DNA of 36,269 nucleotides from Candidatus Gastranaerophilales bacterium (GTDB lineage: Bacteria > Cyanobacteriota > Vampirovibrionia > Gastranaerophilales > Gastranaerophilaceae): contig CALUSQ010000004.1 of the NCBI GenBank assembly GCA_944323475.1, forward strand, positions 1 to 36,269, in the 5' to 3' direction. A model generated the notes under the pieces. That model searched no databases, had not been told where the DNA came from, and saw only the letters and a list, made by a program, of their open reading frames with translations. Position 1 is the stretch's first letter; each line of letters starts with the position of its first letter. The position numbers and the translations under genes are program-made. Below are positions 24,416 to 32,915 of the stretch, one piece after another.

Positions 24416-25402
24416 ATGCTGCAAACTTTAAATAAAATTAACTCTATCTGCGATCTCGCAAAAGAAGTTCTTCAAATTGAAGCAGATTCTATATTAAATC
24501 TTAAAGACAGAATTAATGAAGATTTTGAAAAAGCCATAGAAATTTTATATCAATGCAAAGGTCGTGTAATAGTTACAGGCATGGGAAAATCAGGCCATAT
24601 TGGAAGAAAAATTGCAGCAACACTTTCTTCTACAGGAACACCATCATATTTTCTTCATCCTGCAGAAAGTACCCACGGTGACTCGGGCATAATAACCAGA
24701 GAAGACGTAGTAATCGCCATCTCAAACAGCGGAGAAACTGCCGAATTGATGAACCTACTGCCATTGATTGAACGTTTTGGCGTAAAAATGATTGCAATGA
24801 CAGGCAAAAAAGAATCTACTCTCGGCAAAAAATCAGATGTAGTACTTGATGTATCAGTAGAAAAAGAAGCATGCCCTCTAGGCAAAGCCCCAACAGCAAG
24901 CACTACAGCTACACTTGCAATGGGTGATGCAATAGCAATATGTCTTTTGAAAAAAAGAGGATTTACCGAAGAAGATTTTCTTATGTTCCACCCATCCGGA
25001 GCATTGGGTCGCGGTGTCCTTTATCATGTTTCTGATTTAATGATTACAGGCGACAGAATTCCTGTAGTAAATGAAAATAACAACTTCCACGATACAATCC
25101 AGCTTATCTCCGCCAAAAAATTGGGTTGTGCAATTATGACTGACAATACAGGAAGAATGACAGGTATACTCACAGATGGTGATATAAGAAGAACACTTTT
25201 GAAATATGACAATACTTCAAATCTTTCAGCAAAAGATGTTATGACCGTTAACCCAAAAGTAATTCTACAAAATGACCTTGCAGCCAAAGCACTGCATATT
25301 ATGGAAAAACACTCAATCACATCATTGGCGGTTTGTGAAGACAATGGAAAACCTGTAGGATTGATTCATATTCATGACTTGCTCAAAGCAGGAGTTGCTT
25401 AA
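24416..25402 (+). CDS. kdsD: D-arabinose-5-phosphate isomerase
   Basis: 328 aa, the usual length. An SIS domain (about 40-175, with GMGKSGHIGRKIAATLSSTG and SNSGETAEL) is followed by two CBS domains (about 205-328). The HPAESTHGD and CPLGKAPTASTTA segments are typical of the KdsD/KpsF/GutQ family. It converts ribulose 5-phosphate to arabinose 5-phosphate, the first step to KDO for lipopolysaccharide. GGACAGGAAG lies just before the ATG. Its stop TAA is followed immediately by the ATG of kdsC, so the two are an operon. KpsF or GutQ paralogues have the same fold; linkage to kdsC favours the LPS role. Confidence 0.95.
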   Translation: MLQTLNKINSICDLAKEVLQIEADSILNLKDRINEDFEKAIEILYQCKGRVIVTGMGKSGHIGRKIAATLSSTGTPSYFLHPAESTHGDSGIITREDVVIAISNSGETAELMNLLPLIERFGVKMIAMTGKKESTLGKKSDVVLDVSVEKEACPLGKAPTASTTATLAMGDAIAICLLKKRGFTEEDFLMFHPSGALGRGVLYHVSDLMITGDRIPVVNENNNFHDTIQLISAKKLGCAIMTDNTGRMTGILTDGDIRRTLLKYDNTSNLSAKDVMTVNPKVILQNDLAAKALHIMEKHSITSLAVCEDNGKPVGLIHIHDLLKAGVA

Positions 25403-25939
25403 ATGGAAAATTTGGAATTTAAATATGCAGCCAGTAAAATAAAAGCTCTTGTTACAGATGTAGACGGCGTTCTCACTGACGGTTCATTAACTTTTGATGA
25501 AAATGGAGCAGAATACAAAACTTTTAATGCAAAAGACGGCCAAGGTATCGTTATGCTAAAAAATACCGGTTTTATTACTGCAATAATTACAGCAAGAGAA
25601 AACGGAACTGTTCGCCATAGATTTAAAAATCTTGGTATGACAAAGCTATATGAAGGCTGCAAAAATAAAATAGCTGCGCTTAATGATTTTATGCAAGAAT
25701 ACAATTTAAAATTAGAAGAAATTGCTTATATGGGTGATGATTTGCCTGATATATGTGTATTAAAAAAAGTAGGATTACCCTGCTGTCCAAATGATGCAGT
25801 AAAAGAAGTAAAAACATACGCAAAATTTATCTCTTCAAAAAATGGCGGTCAAGGTGCAATCAGAGAATTGTGCGACTTTATTCTTAAATCAACAGGCAAA
25901 TACGAAGAAATTGTTTCCTCAATAATTAATAAAGAATAG
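25403..25939 (+). CDS. kdsC: KDO-8-phosphate phosphatase
   Basis: 178 aa, a short cap-less HAD phosphatase as in KdsC. The nucleophile motif DVDGVLTDG (about 19-27), motif II TARENGTV and motif IV YMGDDLPD are all present. It removes the phosphate from KDO 8-phosphate in the cytoplasm. It begins at the base after the kdsD stop, and kdsA, encoding the intermediate step, is about 8 kb away in this window. Confidence 0.93.
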   Translation: MENLEFKYAASKIKALVTDVDGVLTDGSLTFDENGAEYKTFNAKDGQGIVMLKNTGFITAIITARENGTVRHRFKNLGMTKLYEGCKNKIAALNDFMQEYNLKLEEIAYMGDDLPDICVLKKVGLPCCPNDAVKEVKTYAKFISSKNGGQGAIRELCDFILKSTGKYEEIVSSIINKE

Positions 25940-26054
25940 TTAAATTATTTATTTTTAAAAGAATTGTTTATATAAGCATGCCTGTAAAAAATTATAATTG
26001 TCAAAAATACACTTTTTCACATGTTTTTAACTATAACTTTTTGTTAGAAAAAAA

Positions 26055-26081
26055 TAGGGCTTTTAGCTTGGAAAAGCCCTA
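26055..26081 (-). terminator. orphan rho-independent terminator facing the minus strand
   Basis: TAGGGCTTTT (26055-26064) pairs with AAAAGCCCTA (26072-26081) around a 7-nt loop. On the minus strand the stem is followed by a run of seven T; on the plus strand no T-run follows. No minus-strand gene lies directly upstream, the nearest being rdgB some 790 nt away. Confidence 0.65.
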
Positions 26082-26113
26082 GCTGTCTGGAATTAAGAAT
26101 AGTTGGAAGTATG

Positions 26114-26142
26114 AAAAAGATTATTTATATTTAAATCTTTTT
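26114..26142 (+). terminator. weak terminator-like stem
   Basis: AAAAAGATT (26114-26122) pairs with AATCTTTTT (26134-26142) around an A/T loop, followed by two more T. It could end kdsC transcription but is A/T-only in most of its stem and 175 nt past the stop codon. Confidence 0.3.
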
Positions 26143-26314
26143 TTGAATAAAAAACAATTACCCTCATGGAGGGTATTAGAATTATACTTCTCATTTATAT
26201 AAGAAATCATAAAAAATCATGTAAAACAGATGATTAAGTGTAAAAAATGCACTTTATCAACAATTCAATATTAATAATGGTTTTAGGAAATTATTAAGTT
26301 TTTTACAATAGGGG

Positions 26315-26343
26315 TTGACAAAGAATACTTTATAGTACATAAT
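26315..26343 (+). promoter_or_regulatory. sigma70 promoter TTGACA-17-CATAAT
   Basis: A perfect -35 (26315-26320), a 17-nt spacer and CATAAT (26338-26343). The predicted start near 26350 gives a leader of about 58 nt for the 97-aa gene. Confidence 0.75.
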
Positions 26344-26407
26344 GAAAATGTAATAAATAGTGTAGTTAAAACACTTAATTCAATTTACAAACACGAAGGA
26401 CAAAAAA

Positions 26408-26701
26408 ATGAAAGTAAATGGTATAAATACATTTAACTATTCAAAAATAAATAATAATCATAAACAATACGCTTCAAGACCTGTTTTCAAACAAGACATG
26501 GCTACCATCACTCAACAAGCTATTGTAGATCAGTTTATTGAATCAGCTAATGACCAAAAATATAACAAAAATCCTTTGGCCAGCAAACTTTCTTTCTTGA
26601 AAGATGTTCTTTTCTCAGATTCAACAACAAAAAAAGCAAAAGAACTTCAAGAAGTTATAGACAGCTATGATTCAAACATTAGCATGTTATACAAAATATA
26701 A
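26408..26701 (+). CDS. small lineage-specific protein of unknown function
   Basis: 97 aa. The N-terminus is Asn-rich, with a SRPVFKQD segment resembling N-terminal 'FKG/FKQ' tags I associate with many small Gastranaerophilales proteins. The rest is helical, with a Ser/Asp-rich middle (FSDSTTKKAKE). No signal or membrane helix. AAGGA lies 8 nt before the ATG. It has one of the clearest promoters in the window (TTGACA-17-CATAAT) and its own terminator, so it is a well-expressed single-gene unit. Function unknown. Confidence 0.75.
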   Translation: MKVNGINTFNYSKINNNHKQYASRPVFKQDMATITQQAIVDQFIESANDQKYNKNPLASKLSFLKDVLFSDSTTKKAKELQEVIDSYDSNISMLYKI

Positions 26702-26775
26702 TATGCTAATAGCCGAAAACATTTAACTTTTCCCTTGTTAAATATATATTTTAATTTGAATAGATGCAGTAAATT

Positions 26776-26794
26776 ATCAGGCAAAAAGCCTGAT
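26776..26794 (+). terminator. rho-independent terminator
   Basis: ATCAGGC (26776-26782) and GCCTGAT (26788-26794) with loop AAAAA, followed by TTTCTTT. It ends the 97-aa gene 75 nt past its stop. Confidence 0.8.
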
Positions 26795-26801
26795 TTTCTT
26801 T

Positions 26802-26861
26802 GCGGATTTTGACGGGGCTGAGTGAAACGAATGCCCCTTGTGAGAACAGACGTTGCACCAA
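26802..26861. repeat. GCGGATT-TGACGGG element, copy A
   Basis: GCGGATTTTGACGGGG followed by a GGGGC/GCCCC hairpin whose loop contains GTGAAACGA. It shares 14 of its first 15 bases, and then a GTG-AACGA segment, with the element at 31208. It lies just past the terminator of the 97-aa gene and next to the rdgB stop. Confidence 0.5.
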
Positions 26862-26868
26862 AAACAGA

Positions 26869-27459
26869 TTAACTATAATTGTGCACAATCCATTCAACCA
26901 TTGGTTTCAATGCTTTTGCACGATGAGAAAGTGTATTTTTTTCATACAAAGTAAGCTCAGCCATTGTTTTGTCCAAACTCGGAATAAAGAATAACGGGTC
27001 ATAGCCAAAACCATGTTCACCCATAGGTTTTTGAGCAATAAAACCATCAATTTTACCAACGCTTGTATGCAATTTTGTACCATCCGGTGCTGCCAAAGTC
27101 ATAGTACAAGAAAAATAGGCGTCTCTATCAGAATCTTTTACACCTTCCAATTCAGAAAGAAGTTTTGATATTTTTGATTTTTGATCCGGAGCATATCTTG
27201 CGGAATACAGACCGGGTCTACCGTCCAATGCTCTTACACACAAGCCAGTATCATCAGCCAAAGCCGGTATACCCATAATTTTTGCTGCTTCTGCAGCTTT
27301 TATATATGAATTTTCTTCAAAAGTTTTTCCATTTTCAACAGGATCAAAATTACCTTCAACAAGAACAAATTCTATGCTTTTTGGATGAAGCTCTTTGAGC
27401 ATATCATTTATTTCTTCCAATTTGTGAGGGTTTGATGTACCCAATGCAATTTTTATCAT
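26869..27459 (-). CDS. rdgB: XTP/dITP pyrophosphatase (RdgB/HAM1)
   Basis: 196 aa, the normal length. The family motifs are present: TSNPHKLEEI near the N-terminus, ADDTGLCV, FGYDPLF and a C-terminal EKNTLSHRAKAL. It hydrolyses non-canonical purine triphosphates (XTP, ITP, dITP) to keep them out of DNA and RNA. ATG preceded by GGAAAAT. It starts 2 nt after the uppS stop, so the two are cotranscribed. Confidence 0.95.
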   Translation of the reverse strand: MIKIALGTSNPHKLEEINDMLKELHPKSIEFVLVEGNFDPVENGKTFEENSYIKAAEAAKIMGIPALADDTGLCVRALDGRPGLYSARYAPDQKSKISKLLSELEGVKDSDRDAYFSCTMTLAAPDGTKLHTSVGKIDGFIAQKPMGEHGFGYDPLFFIPSLDKTMAELTLYEKNTLSHRAKALKPMVEWIVHNYS

Positions 27460-27461
27460 AA

Positions 27462-28193
27462 TTATTTTCCAAACCTTCTGTTTCTATGCTCGTATTCTTT
27501 GATAGCTTTGTCTAATTCATTTCTGTCAAAATCAGGCCAGAAAGTATCTGTAACATACAACTCAGAATATGCAAGCTGCCATAAAAGATAATTGCTTATA
27601 CGTTTTTCTCCGCCTGTTCTTATTAACAGGTCAGGGTCTGGAATGTCTCTTGTATAAAGGTATTTAGAAACAGTTTCTTCCGTAATTTCTTCTGCATTGA
27701 TACCGCTTTTAATTATTGCTTTAACAGCGTTTGTAATCTCATCACGCGCGCCATAATTAAAAGCTATATTTAGGTTTACACCTGTATTATTTTTTGTTTT
27801 TTCTTCAGCATTTCGAACAATTTTTATAAGTTCACTGTTCAGTTTTTCTACATCTCCCAAAAATTTGATTTTTACATTTTCTTTGTGCATTTCATCAAGT
27901 TCATTTGAAAGTGTTTTTGCAAGCAATCCCATTAAAAACTCGACTTCTTCTTTTTTTCTTTTCCAATTTTCTGTAGAAAATGCATATACAGTAAGGTATT
28001 TTATGCCATATTCATCAAAAATTCTCATTGTCTTTTTTAGAGATTCAACACCTTTTTGATGTCCTACAGCAGAAGGCAAAAATTTTTCTTTTGCCCAACG
28101 TCTATTACCATCCATAATGATAGCTATATGTCTTAAATTTGTTGATTTTACAATATCTTTAATCAATTGATTTTCAGTCAAATTCACTTGCAT
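27462..28193 (-). CDS. uppS: isoprenyl (undecaprenyl) diphosphate synthase
   Basis: 243 aa. The cis-prenyltransferase signature IIMDGNRRWAKE is at about 25-36, followed by GHQKGVESL, TVYAFSTENWKR, NIAFNYGARDEI and the C-terminal DLLIRTGGEKRISNYLLWQ. It makes the C55 lipid carrier for peptidoglycan and LPS. The ATG at 28193 sits only 1 nt after AGAGGA; the GTG two codons on (28187) has the better spacing of 7 nt and may be the true start. Upstream of rdgB in a two-gene unit. Confidence 0.95.
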   Translation of the reverse strand: MQVNLTENQLIKDIVKSTNLRHIAIIMDGNRRWAKEKFLPSAVGHQKGVESLKKTMRIFDEYGIKYLTVYAFSTENWKRKKEEVEFLMGLLAKTLSNELDEMHKENVKIKFLGDVEKLNSELIKIVRNAEEKTKNNTGVNLNIAFNYGARDEITNAVKAIIKSGINAEEITEETVSKYLYTRDIPDPDLLIRTGGEKRISNYLLWQLAYSELYVTDTFWPDFDRNELDKAIKEYEHRNRRFGK

Positions 28194-28246
28194 TCCTCTG
28201 AATTATTTAATTTATTAAATTATAAAGCAAAGATATAGCACTGTCA

Positions 28247-28267
28247 TTTGTAAACTATTGTTACAAA
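28247..28267. promoter_or_regulatory. inverted repeat TTTGTAA-N7-TTACAAA
   Basis: Two perfect 7-bp arms in the 214-bp region between uppS (minus) and the 95-aa gene (plus). The left arm with its next 6 nt (TTTGTAAACTATT) also occurs at 2760 upstream of the YvyF-like gene. Possible operator. Confidence 0.35.
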
Positions 28268-28407
28268 TATAGTAAAATTATTTAAGTTTTACCTACACAA
28301 GCCGATAAAAAACATGTGGAAATTCAAGTATCGTCACCTCAATGATTAAAAGACCTAAATAAGGGTATTTTATAAATAGTGTAGCTAAGAAGAAAGCAAG
28401 GAAGAAA

Positions 28408-28695
28408 ATGATTCTCGAATACTCAGTAAATGAAGCACTGGTTCAACCTGCATGGTTAAAAACTCTTTACGATTTAGTAGAAGAGTTAAACTGCAAGTGC
28501 AAAACTTACATCGATGAGTCTTACAACAGAACACACAAACAATACTCCAGAACAAGGACAATTGAGGTGTATGGTTCAGAAACTATGCTTTCATGGTTAA
28601 AATTGAGAATGGAAAGATATTCTCATTTTATCAATGCATTCAATGACCAAGCCGACATTCAAACAAGCATGAAAGAAGAAAAAAGAGAAAATTAA
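28408..28695 (+). CDS. small protein of unknown function
   Basis: 95 aa, not recognised. It is soluble, with two close cysteines (CKC at about 30-32), an R-T-x-R-T-I-E-V-Y-G strand in the middle and a charged, helical C-terminus rich in K and E. AAGGAAG lies 4 nt before the ATG. A leader motif (28372-28388) is shared with the 97-aa gene at 26408. Its 3' end is 2 nt from that of gpsA. Composition fits the neighbours. Confidence 0.7.
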   Translation: MILEYSVNEALVQPAWLKTLYDLVEELNCKCKTYIDESYNRTHKQYSRTRTIEVYGSETMLSWLKLRMERYSHFINAFNDQADIQTSMKEEKREN

Positions 28696-28697
28696 TA

Positions 28698-29690
28698 TTA
28701 TTCATCTTTTAATTTTCTGTTCATAAGCTTGTTCAAAAGTTCTTGAGGTGTTATGTCAGTATAGACTGCTTCATAAATTGCTGAAGAAATTGGCACTTCT
28801 ATGTTCAATTTTTTTGCCAATTCACAAACAGCTTTTGAAGTTTTAACACCTTCTGCAACAGAGCCGAGTTCTTTAAGAATATCATCAATTTTTTTGCCAT
28901 GACCAAGCATAGAACCTACGGTAAAATTTCGAGACATAGGACTTGAGCATGTTGCTATCAAATCACCCATGCCGGAAAGTCCATATAATGTAGATGGTTT
29001 TGCACCAAGTGCTACAGAAATTCTTGTAATTTCTGCCATTCCTCTTGTAAGCAAAGCTCCACGACAGTTGTCACCAAGTTTCATAGCATCAGCAAAACCT
29101 GATGCTATAGCTATAACGTTTTTTAAACTTCCGCCAAGTTCAAGACCTATCACATCATCGTTTGTGTATAGTCTGAATTTTGAAGGAACAGTCAATTTTT
29201 CTTGTAAAAATTTAGAAATTTCGGGTTTGTTTTCACAAGCTACAGATGCTGCAGTAGGACAACCCATTAAAACTTCTTTTGCTAAAGTCGGACCTGAAAG
29301 TATTGCTATGTTAGCGTTTGGAAGCTCTTCCTTCATAACTTCACTCATTCTCATAAGAGAAGGCAATTCAAGACCTTTTGAAGTATTAACCAATATTTGG
29401 TTATCTTTCAAACCGATTTTAGCAAGCTTTTGACATACATCTCTAATACCTGATGTTGCGACGACAAGAAGAATTATATCTGCATCTTTAACCGCTTCTT
29501 CAAGATTTGAAGTAACTTCTACCTTATCTTTAAGTTGAATTTCCAACGGTTTTGAAACATGCTTGTTGTTTCTCAAATCATCAGATATATCAATATCTCT
29601 ACCCCATACACAAACTTTTTCAAAATTGTCTGTCATTAGCCATGTAAGAGTTAAACCCCAACAACCTGCACCTAAAACCGTAAGCTTCAT
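28698..29690 (-). CDS. gpsA: glycerol-3-phosphate dehydrogenase [NAD(P)+]
   Basis: 330 aa from the ATG at 29690, with GGAAGGA 9 nt upstream; a longer TTG reading (29708) would include this ribosome site and is rejected. The N-terminal Rossmann loop VLGAGCWGLTL is at about 4-14; ILSGPTLAKEV, the catalytic region ELGGSLKNVIAIASG and GLSGMGDLIATCSSP are diagnostic. It makes sn-glycerol 3-phosphate for membrane lipids. Confidence 0.96.
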   Translation of the reverse strand: MKLTVLGAGCWGLTLTWLMTDNFEKVCVWGRDIDISDDLRNNKHVSKPLEIQLKDKVEVTSNLEEAVKDADIILLVVATSGIRDVCQKLAKIGLKDNQILVNTSKGLELPSLMRMSEVMKEELPNANIAILSGPTLAKEVLMGCPTAASVACENKPEISKFLQEKLTVPSKFRLYTNDDVIGLELGGSLKNVIAIASGFADAMKLGDNCRGALLTRGMAEITRISVALGAKPSTLYGLSGMGDLIATCSSPMSRNFTVGSMLGHGKKIDDILKELGSVAEGVKTSKAVCELAKKLNIEVPISSAIYEAVYTDITPQELLNKLMNRKLKDE

Positions 29691-29774
29691 AAAATTAATT
29701 CCTTCCAAACTGACAATATCATTATTATAGTTTATTAAGAATTTTTTGTAAAAAATTTAATAATAATATATTCA

Positions 29775-29783
29775 TGCTACAAT
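29775..29783 (+). promoter_or_regulatory. extended -10 promoter of ahcY
   Basis: TGC-TACAAT: an extended -10 element, with TACAAT at 29778-29783, 40 nt before the ATG. No clear -35 at 17 nt. I found no SAH-riboswitch-like structure in this short leader. Confidence 0.4.
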
Positions 29784-29823
29784 TTTAGAGATAAAAAGGT
29801 TTTAAAGCCATAAGGAGAAATAA

Positions 29824-31098
<1,275 letters not shown>

Positions 31099-31099
31099 C

Positions 31100-31202
31100 G
31101 GATTTCCGGACGGACGGAGTGCAAAGAGTCCGAGGAGCAAACAGACAAAGCCGGCTTGAGCAAAGCTCAACAGGCGAAGCTCTGTGAGCGTGAAGGAAAT
31201 CC
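31100..31202. ncRNA. candidate structured RNA after ahcY
   Basis: GGATTTCC (31100-31107) can pair with GGAAATCC (31195-31202), closing a region with at least three further hairpins: CGGAC/GTCCG (31111-31115 with 31128-31132), TTGAGC-AAA-GCTCAA (31156-31170) and GCTC-TGT-GAGC (31179-31189). The region is clearly richer in G+C than its surroundings and carries no convincing frame. It begins 2 nt after the ahcY stop and could be a 3' UTR element or a processed RNA. Confidence 0.4.
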
Positions 31203-31207
31203 AAGAG

Positions 31208-31275
31208 GCGGATTCTGACGGGCACGCCGTGTGAACGATAGTGAACCCAGTGTCCATGTGAACAAGGCTTTTGAC
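31208..31275. repeat. GCGGATT-TGACGGG element, copy B
   Basis: GCGGATTCTGACGGGC then GTGTGAACGA, similar to copy A at 26802. A third, more diverged start (GCGGATTTCCGGACGG) occurs at 31098. Internal GGGCAC and GTGTCC can pair. Confidence 0.5.
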
Positions 31276-31306
31276 GTGAAGAATTTTTATTCTAAAAATT
31301 CAAAAT

Positions 31307-31334
31307 AAAAACTCCCTTAATAGGGAGTTTTTTT
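31307..31334. terminator. bidirectional terminator between ahcY and the GNAT-like genes
   Basis: A perfect 11-bp stem (31307-31317 with 31322-31332), loop TAAT, GC core CTCCC/GGGAG, an A-run on one side and T7 on the other. It serves ahcY and the convergent minus-strand gene, whose stop codon overlaps its edge. Confidence 0.85.
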
Positions 31335-32106
31335 ATATTCTATAATCTATACCATGTCTTTCAAAAAGAGCATTGTAAAACTTTTTGTTTTTTATAATTG
31401 CTTCTCTTGTCAAAACCATATCTATATCTTTTTTAAATGTATATCTTTTAAAAGGCAATTTTTCTTTTATGACAGTATCTATATAATCTTTAGCAATTTT
31501 ACTGGTTTCGTTTGCAATAGAATCAGAAACACACATACCTGATTTTTGTTTTTTAACTTTTTCAATAACAGTTTTTGCTCGTTGTGAACAAACACGCAGT
31601 TTTGGATTTTTTCTTGAAGCAATATTTTCTAAAGTTTTTATCAAATCAGCTTTATAAGATGTAATTTTAGGAACAAAACCATATTTTGCATGGAAGAAAA
31701 CAGCTTGAGGCATAGCATAGATATCCATTGCTTTCATACCATTTTCAAGAGTTTCTATTATCGTACCCAAACGCATTGCTTCACCCAAACGAGCACCTTT
31801 TATTTTACCTTTTGGACTTTTACTGGAACGAAATTTTTCAACAACTTCTGTTAAAGAACCCCAAACTCTGTCATATGGCGGGTTTATAGAGATTTGTTCT
31901 TTGCCAATTGCACCAGCAATATTTGGGCTTTCTAAAATAATATTAAAATGCTCTCCTCCTTCGTGTTCAACACGCATAAAAAGATCTTTAATCTTTGCAT
32001 TTTTTAACGGAATTTTGTCAAAAACTTTTACTTCATGACCATTTACCGGAACTGCATAAAGTTTTAACTTAGACAAATTATTTTTTATTGAACTAACACT
32101 TACCAT
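31333..32106 (-). CDS. GNAT-like protein, tandem paralogue 1
   Basis: 257 aa. The middle (about 110-160) matches acetyltransferase motif A in layout: KIKGARLGEAMRLGTIIETL, followed by AVFFHAKYGFVP, the 'YxxxGF' end of GNAT domains. The C-terminal ~30 residues (MVLTREAIIKNKKFYNALFE, then RHGIDYRI) are shared with the two upstream genes. It probably transfers an acyl group from an acyl-CoA, but the acetyl-CoA loop is degenerate in this copy (no R/Q-x-x-G-x-G/A). Substrate unknown. The 17 bp including the start codon are identical to those of paralogue 3 (33689-33705). Last gene of the cluster, ended by a terminator. Confidence 0.7.
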   Translation of the reverse strand: MVSVSSIKNNLSKLKLYAVPVNGHEVKVFDKIPLKNAKIKDLFMRVEHEGGEHFNIILESPNIAGAIGKEQISINPPYDRVWGSLTEVVEKFRSSKSPKGKIKGARLGEAMRLGTIIETLENGMKAMDIYAMPQAVFFHAKYGFVPKITSYKADLIKTLENIASRKNPKLRVCSQRAKTVIEKVKKQKSGMCVSDSIANETSKIAKDYIDTVIKEKLPFKRYTFKKDIDMVLTREAIIKNKKFYNALFERHGIDYRI

Positions 32107-32159
32107 ATTTTCATGAAAACATTCAATCTTAAAAAATTGCCTAAGTTATTGTTATTTTT

Positions 32160-32915
32160 TTAATTTATTTGATAATCAATTCCATATTTTTCAAAAAGTT
32201 TGTTAAAAAATTCTTTATTTTTCATAACACTATCATGTGTCAAAATCATATTGAAATCACTATTTAGCTTATACTGAAACAAATCATTTTTAGACAAATT
32301 TTTACTGTTAACAATATGTAAATATTCAGAAATTATTTTATTTGCTTTATCAAAATCCGGTTCAATAAGACAGTTTTTTTGACTAAAATAAGAAGACGAA
32401 TTTATATAATTATAAGCACGTTTGACAATTGGTTTAAGTTCAGGCATATTATTACAATTTTTTGCAGAAATTTCTGTCAAAACATTTTCAAGTTGTTCGC
32501 CATTATTTAAATCAGGCTCAAACTTTAATTTAGAATGAAACAAAGCTGCTTCTCCGGTAGAAAACAATACTATTTTATCCATATCATTTTCAAGCAAATC
32601 CACAATCCTATCCAAATGCATTATTGTACCCAAGCCTTTATTTCTATAATTTTTAGATAAAACATTCATTGCTGATGTTTCTATAATGCCATCTGCTTTG
32701 TCTAAAGCAAAATGATTTACTGCAATTAAATTATCATTTTCATCGGCTATTTTAGTAATAAAAAAATTATGACCATAATCCAAATCGGATTTGATAAAAA
32801 CATCGGGTTCATTTTTTCTTTGAATTTTATAATCAGTAGCAAATATTAAATCATTTTTTGTTTTTAATGGTATTTTTTTAAAAGATATTATTGAATTTTT
32901 AATTGCATTAATCAT
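32160..32915 (-). CDS. GNAT-like protein, tandem paralogue 2
   Basis: 251 aa. It has the best-preserved GNAT motif A of the three: NYRNKGLGTIMHLDRIVDLL (about 117-136), preceded by an ETSAMNVLSK strand and followed by AALFHSKLKFEPD. N-terminal FKKIPLKTK resembles FDKIPLKN of paralogue 1, and the C-terminus MILTHDSVMKNKEFFNKLFE is shared. Predicted N-acyltransferase of unknown substrate. Its ATG overlaps the stop of paralogue 3 by 4 nt, so translation is coupled. Confidence 0.75.
   Translation of the reverse strand: MINAIKNSIISFKKIPLKTKNDLIFATDYKIQRKNEPDVFIKSDLDYGHNFFITKIADENDNLIAVNHFALDKADGIIETSAMNVLSKNYRNKGLGTIMHLDRIVDLLENDMDKIVLFSTGEAALFHSKLKFEPDLNNGEQLENVLTEISAKNCNNMPELKPIVKRAYNYINSSSYFSQKNCLIEPDFDKANKIISEYLHIVNSKNLSKNDLFQYKLNSDFNMILTHDSVMKNKEFFNKLFEKYGIDYQIN

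Larger units (their letters stand above)
25940..26407. other. 468-bp gene-free region with hairpins and a promoter
   Basis: No open frame with coding character was seen. It holds a strong hairpin with a minus-strand U tail (26055-26081), a weak plus-strand stem (26114-26142), a short hairpin (26159-26175), a TATAAT on the minus strand (26186-26181), and the sigma70 promoter of the next gene (26315-26343). It may encode a small minus-strand RNA. Confidence 0.5.

Noticed and set aside
28969..29433. 154-aa plus-strand frame opposite gpsA
   Set aside because: Long, but fully antisense to a well-conserved enzyme; length follows from gpsA codon use.
29709..29823. SAH or SAM riboswitch before ahcY
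   Set aside because: The leader after the extended -10 box is only about 30 nt, too short for a known aptamer, and no matching core was seen.
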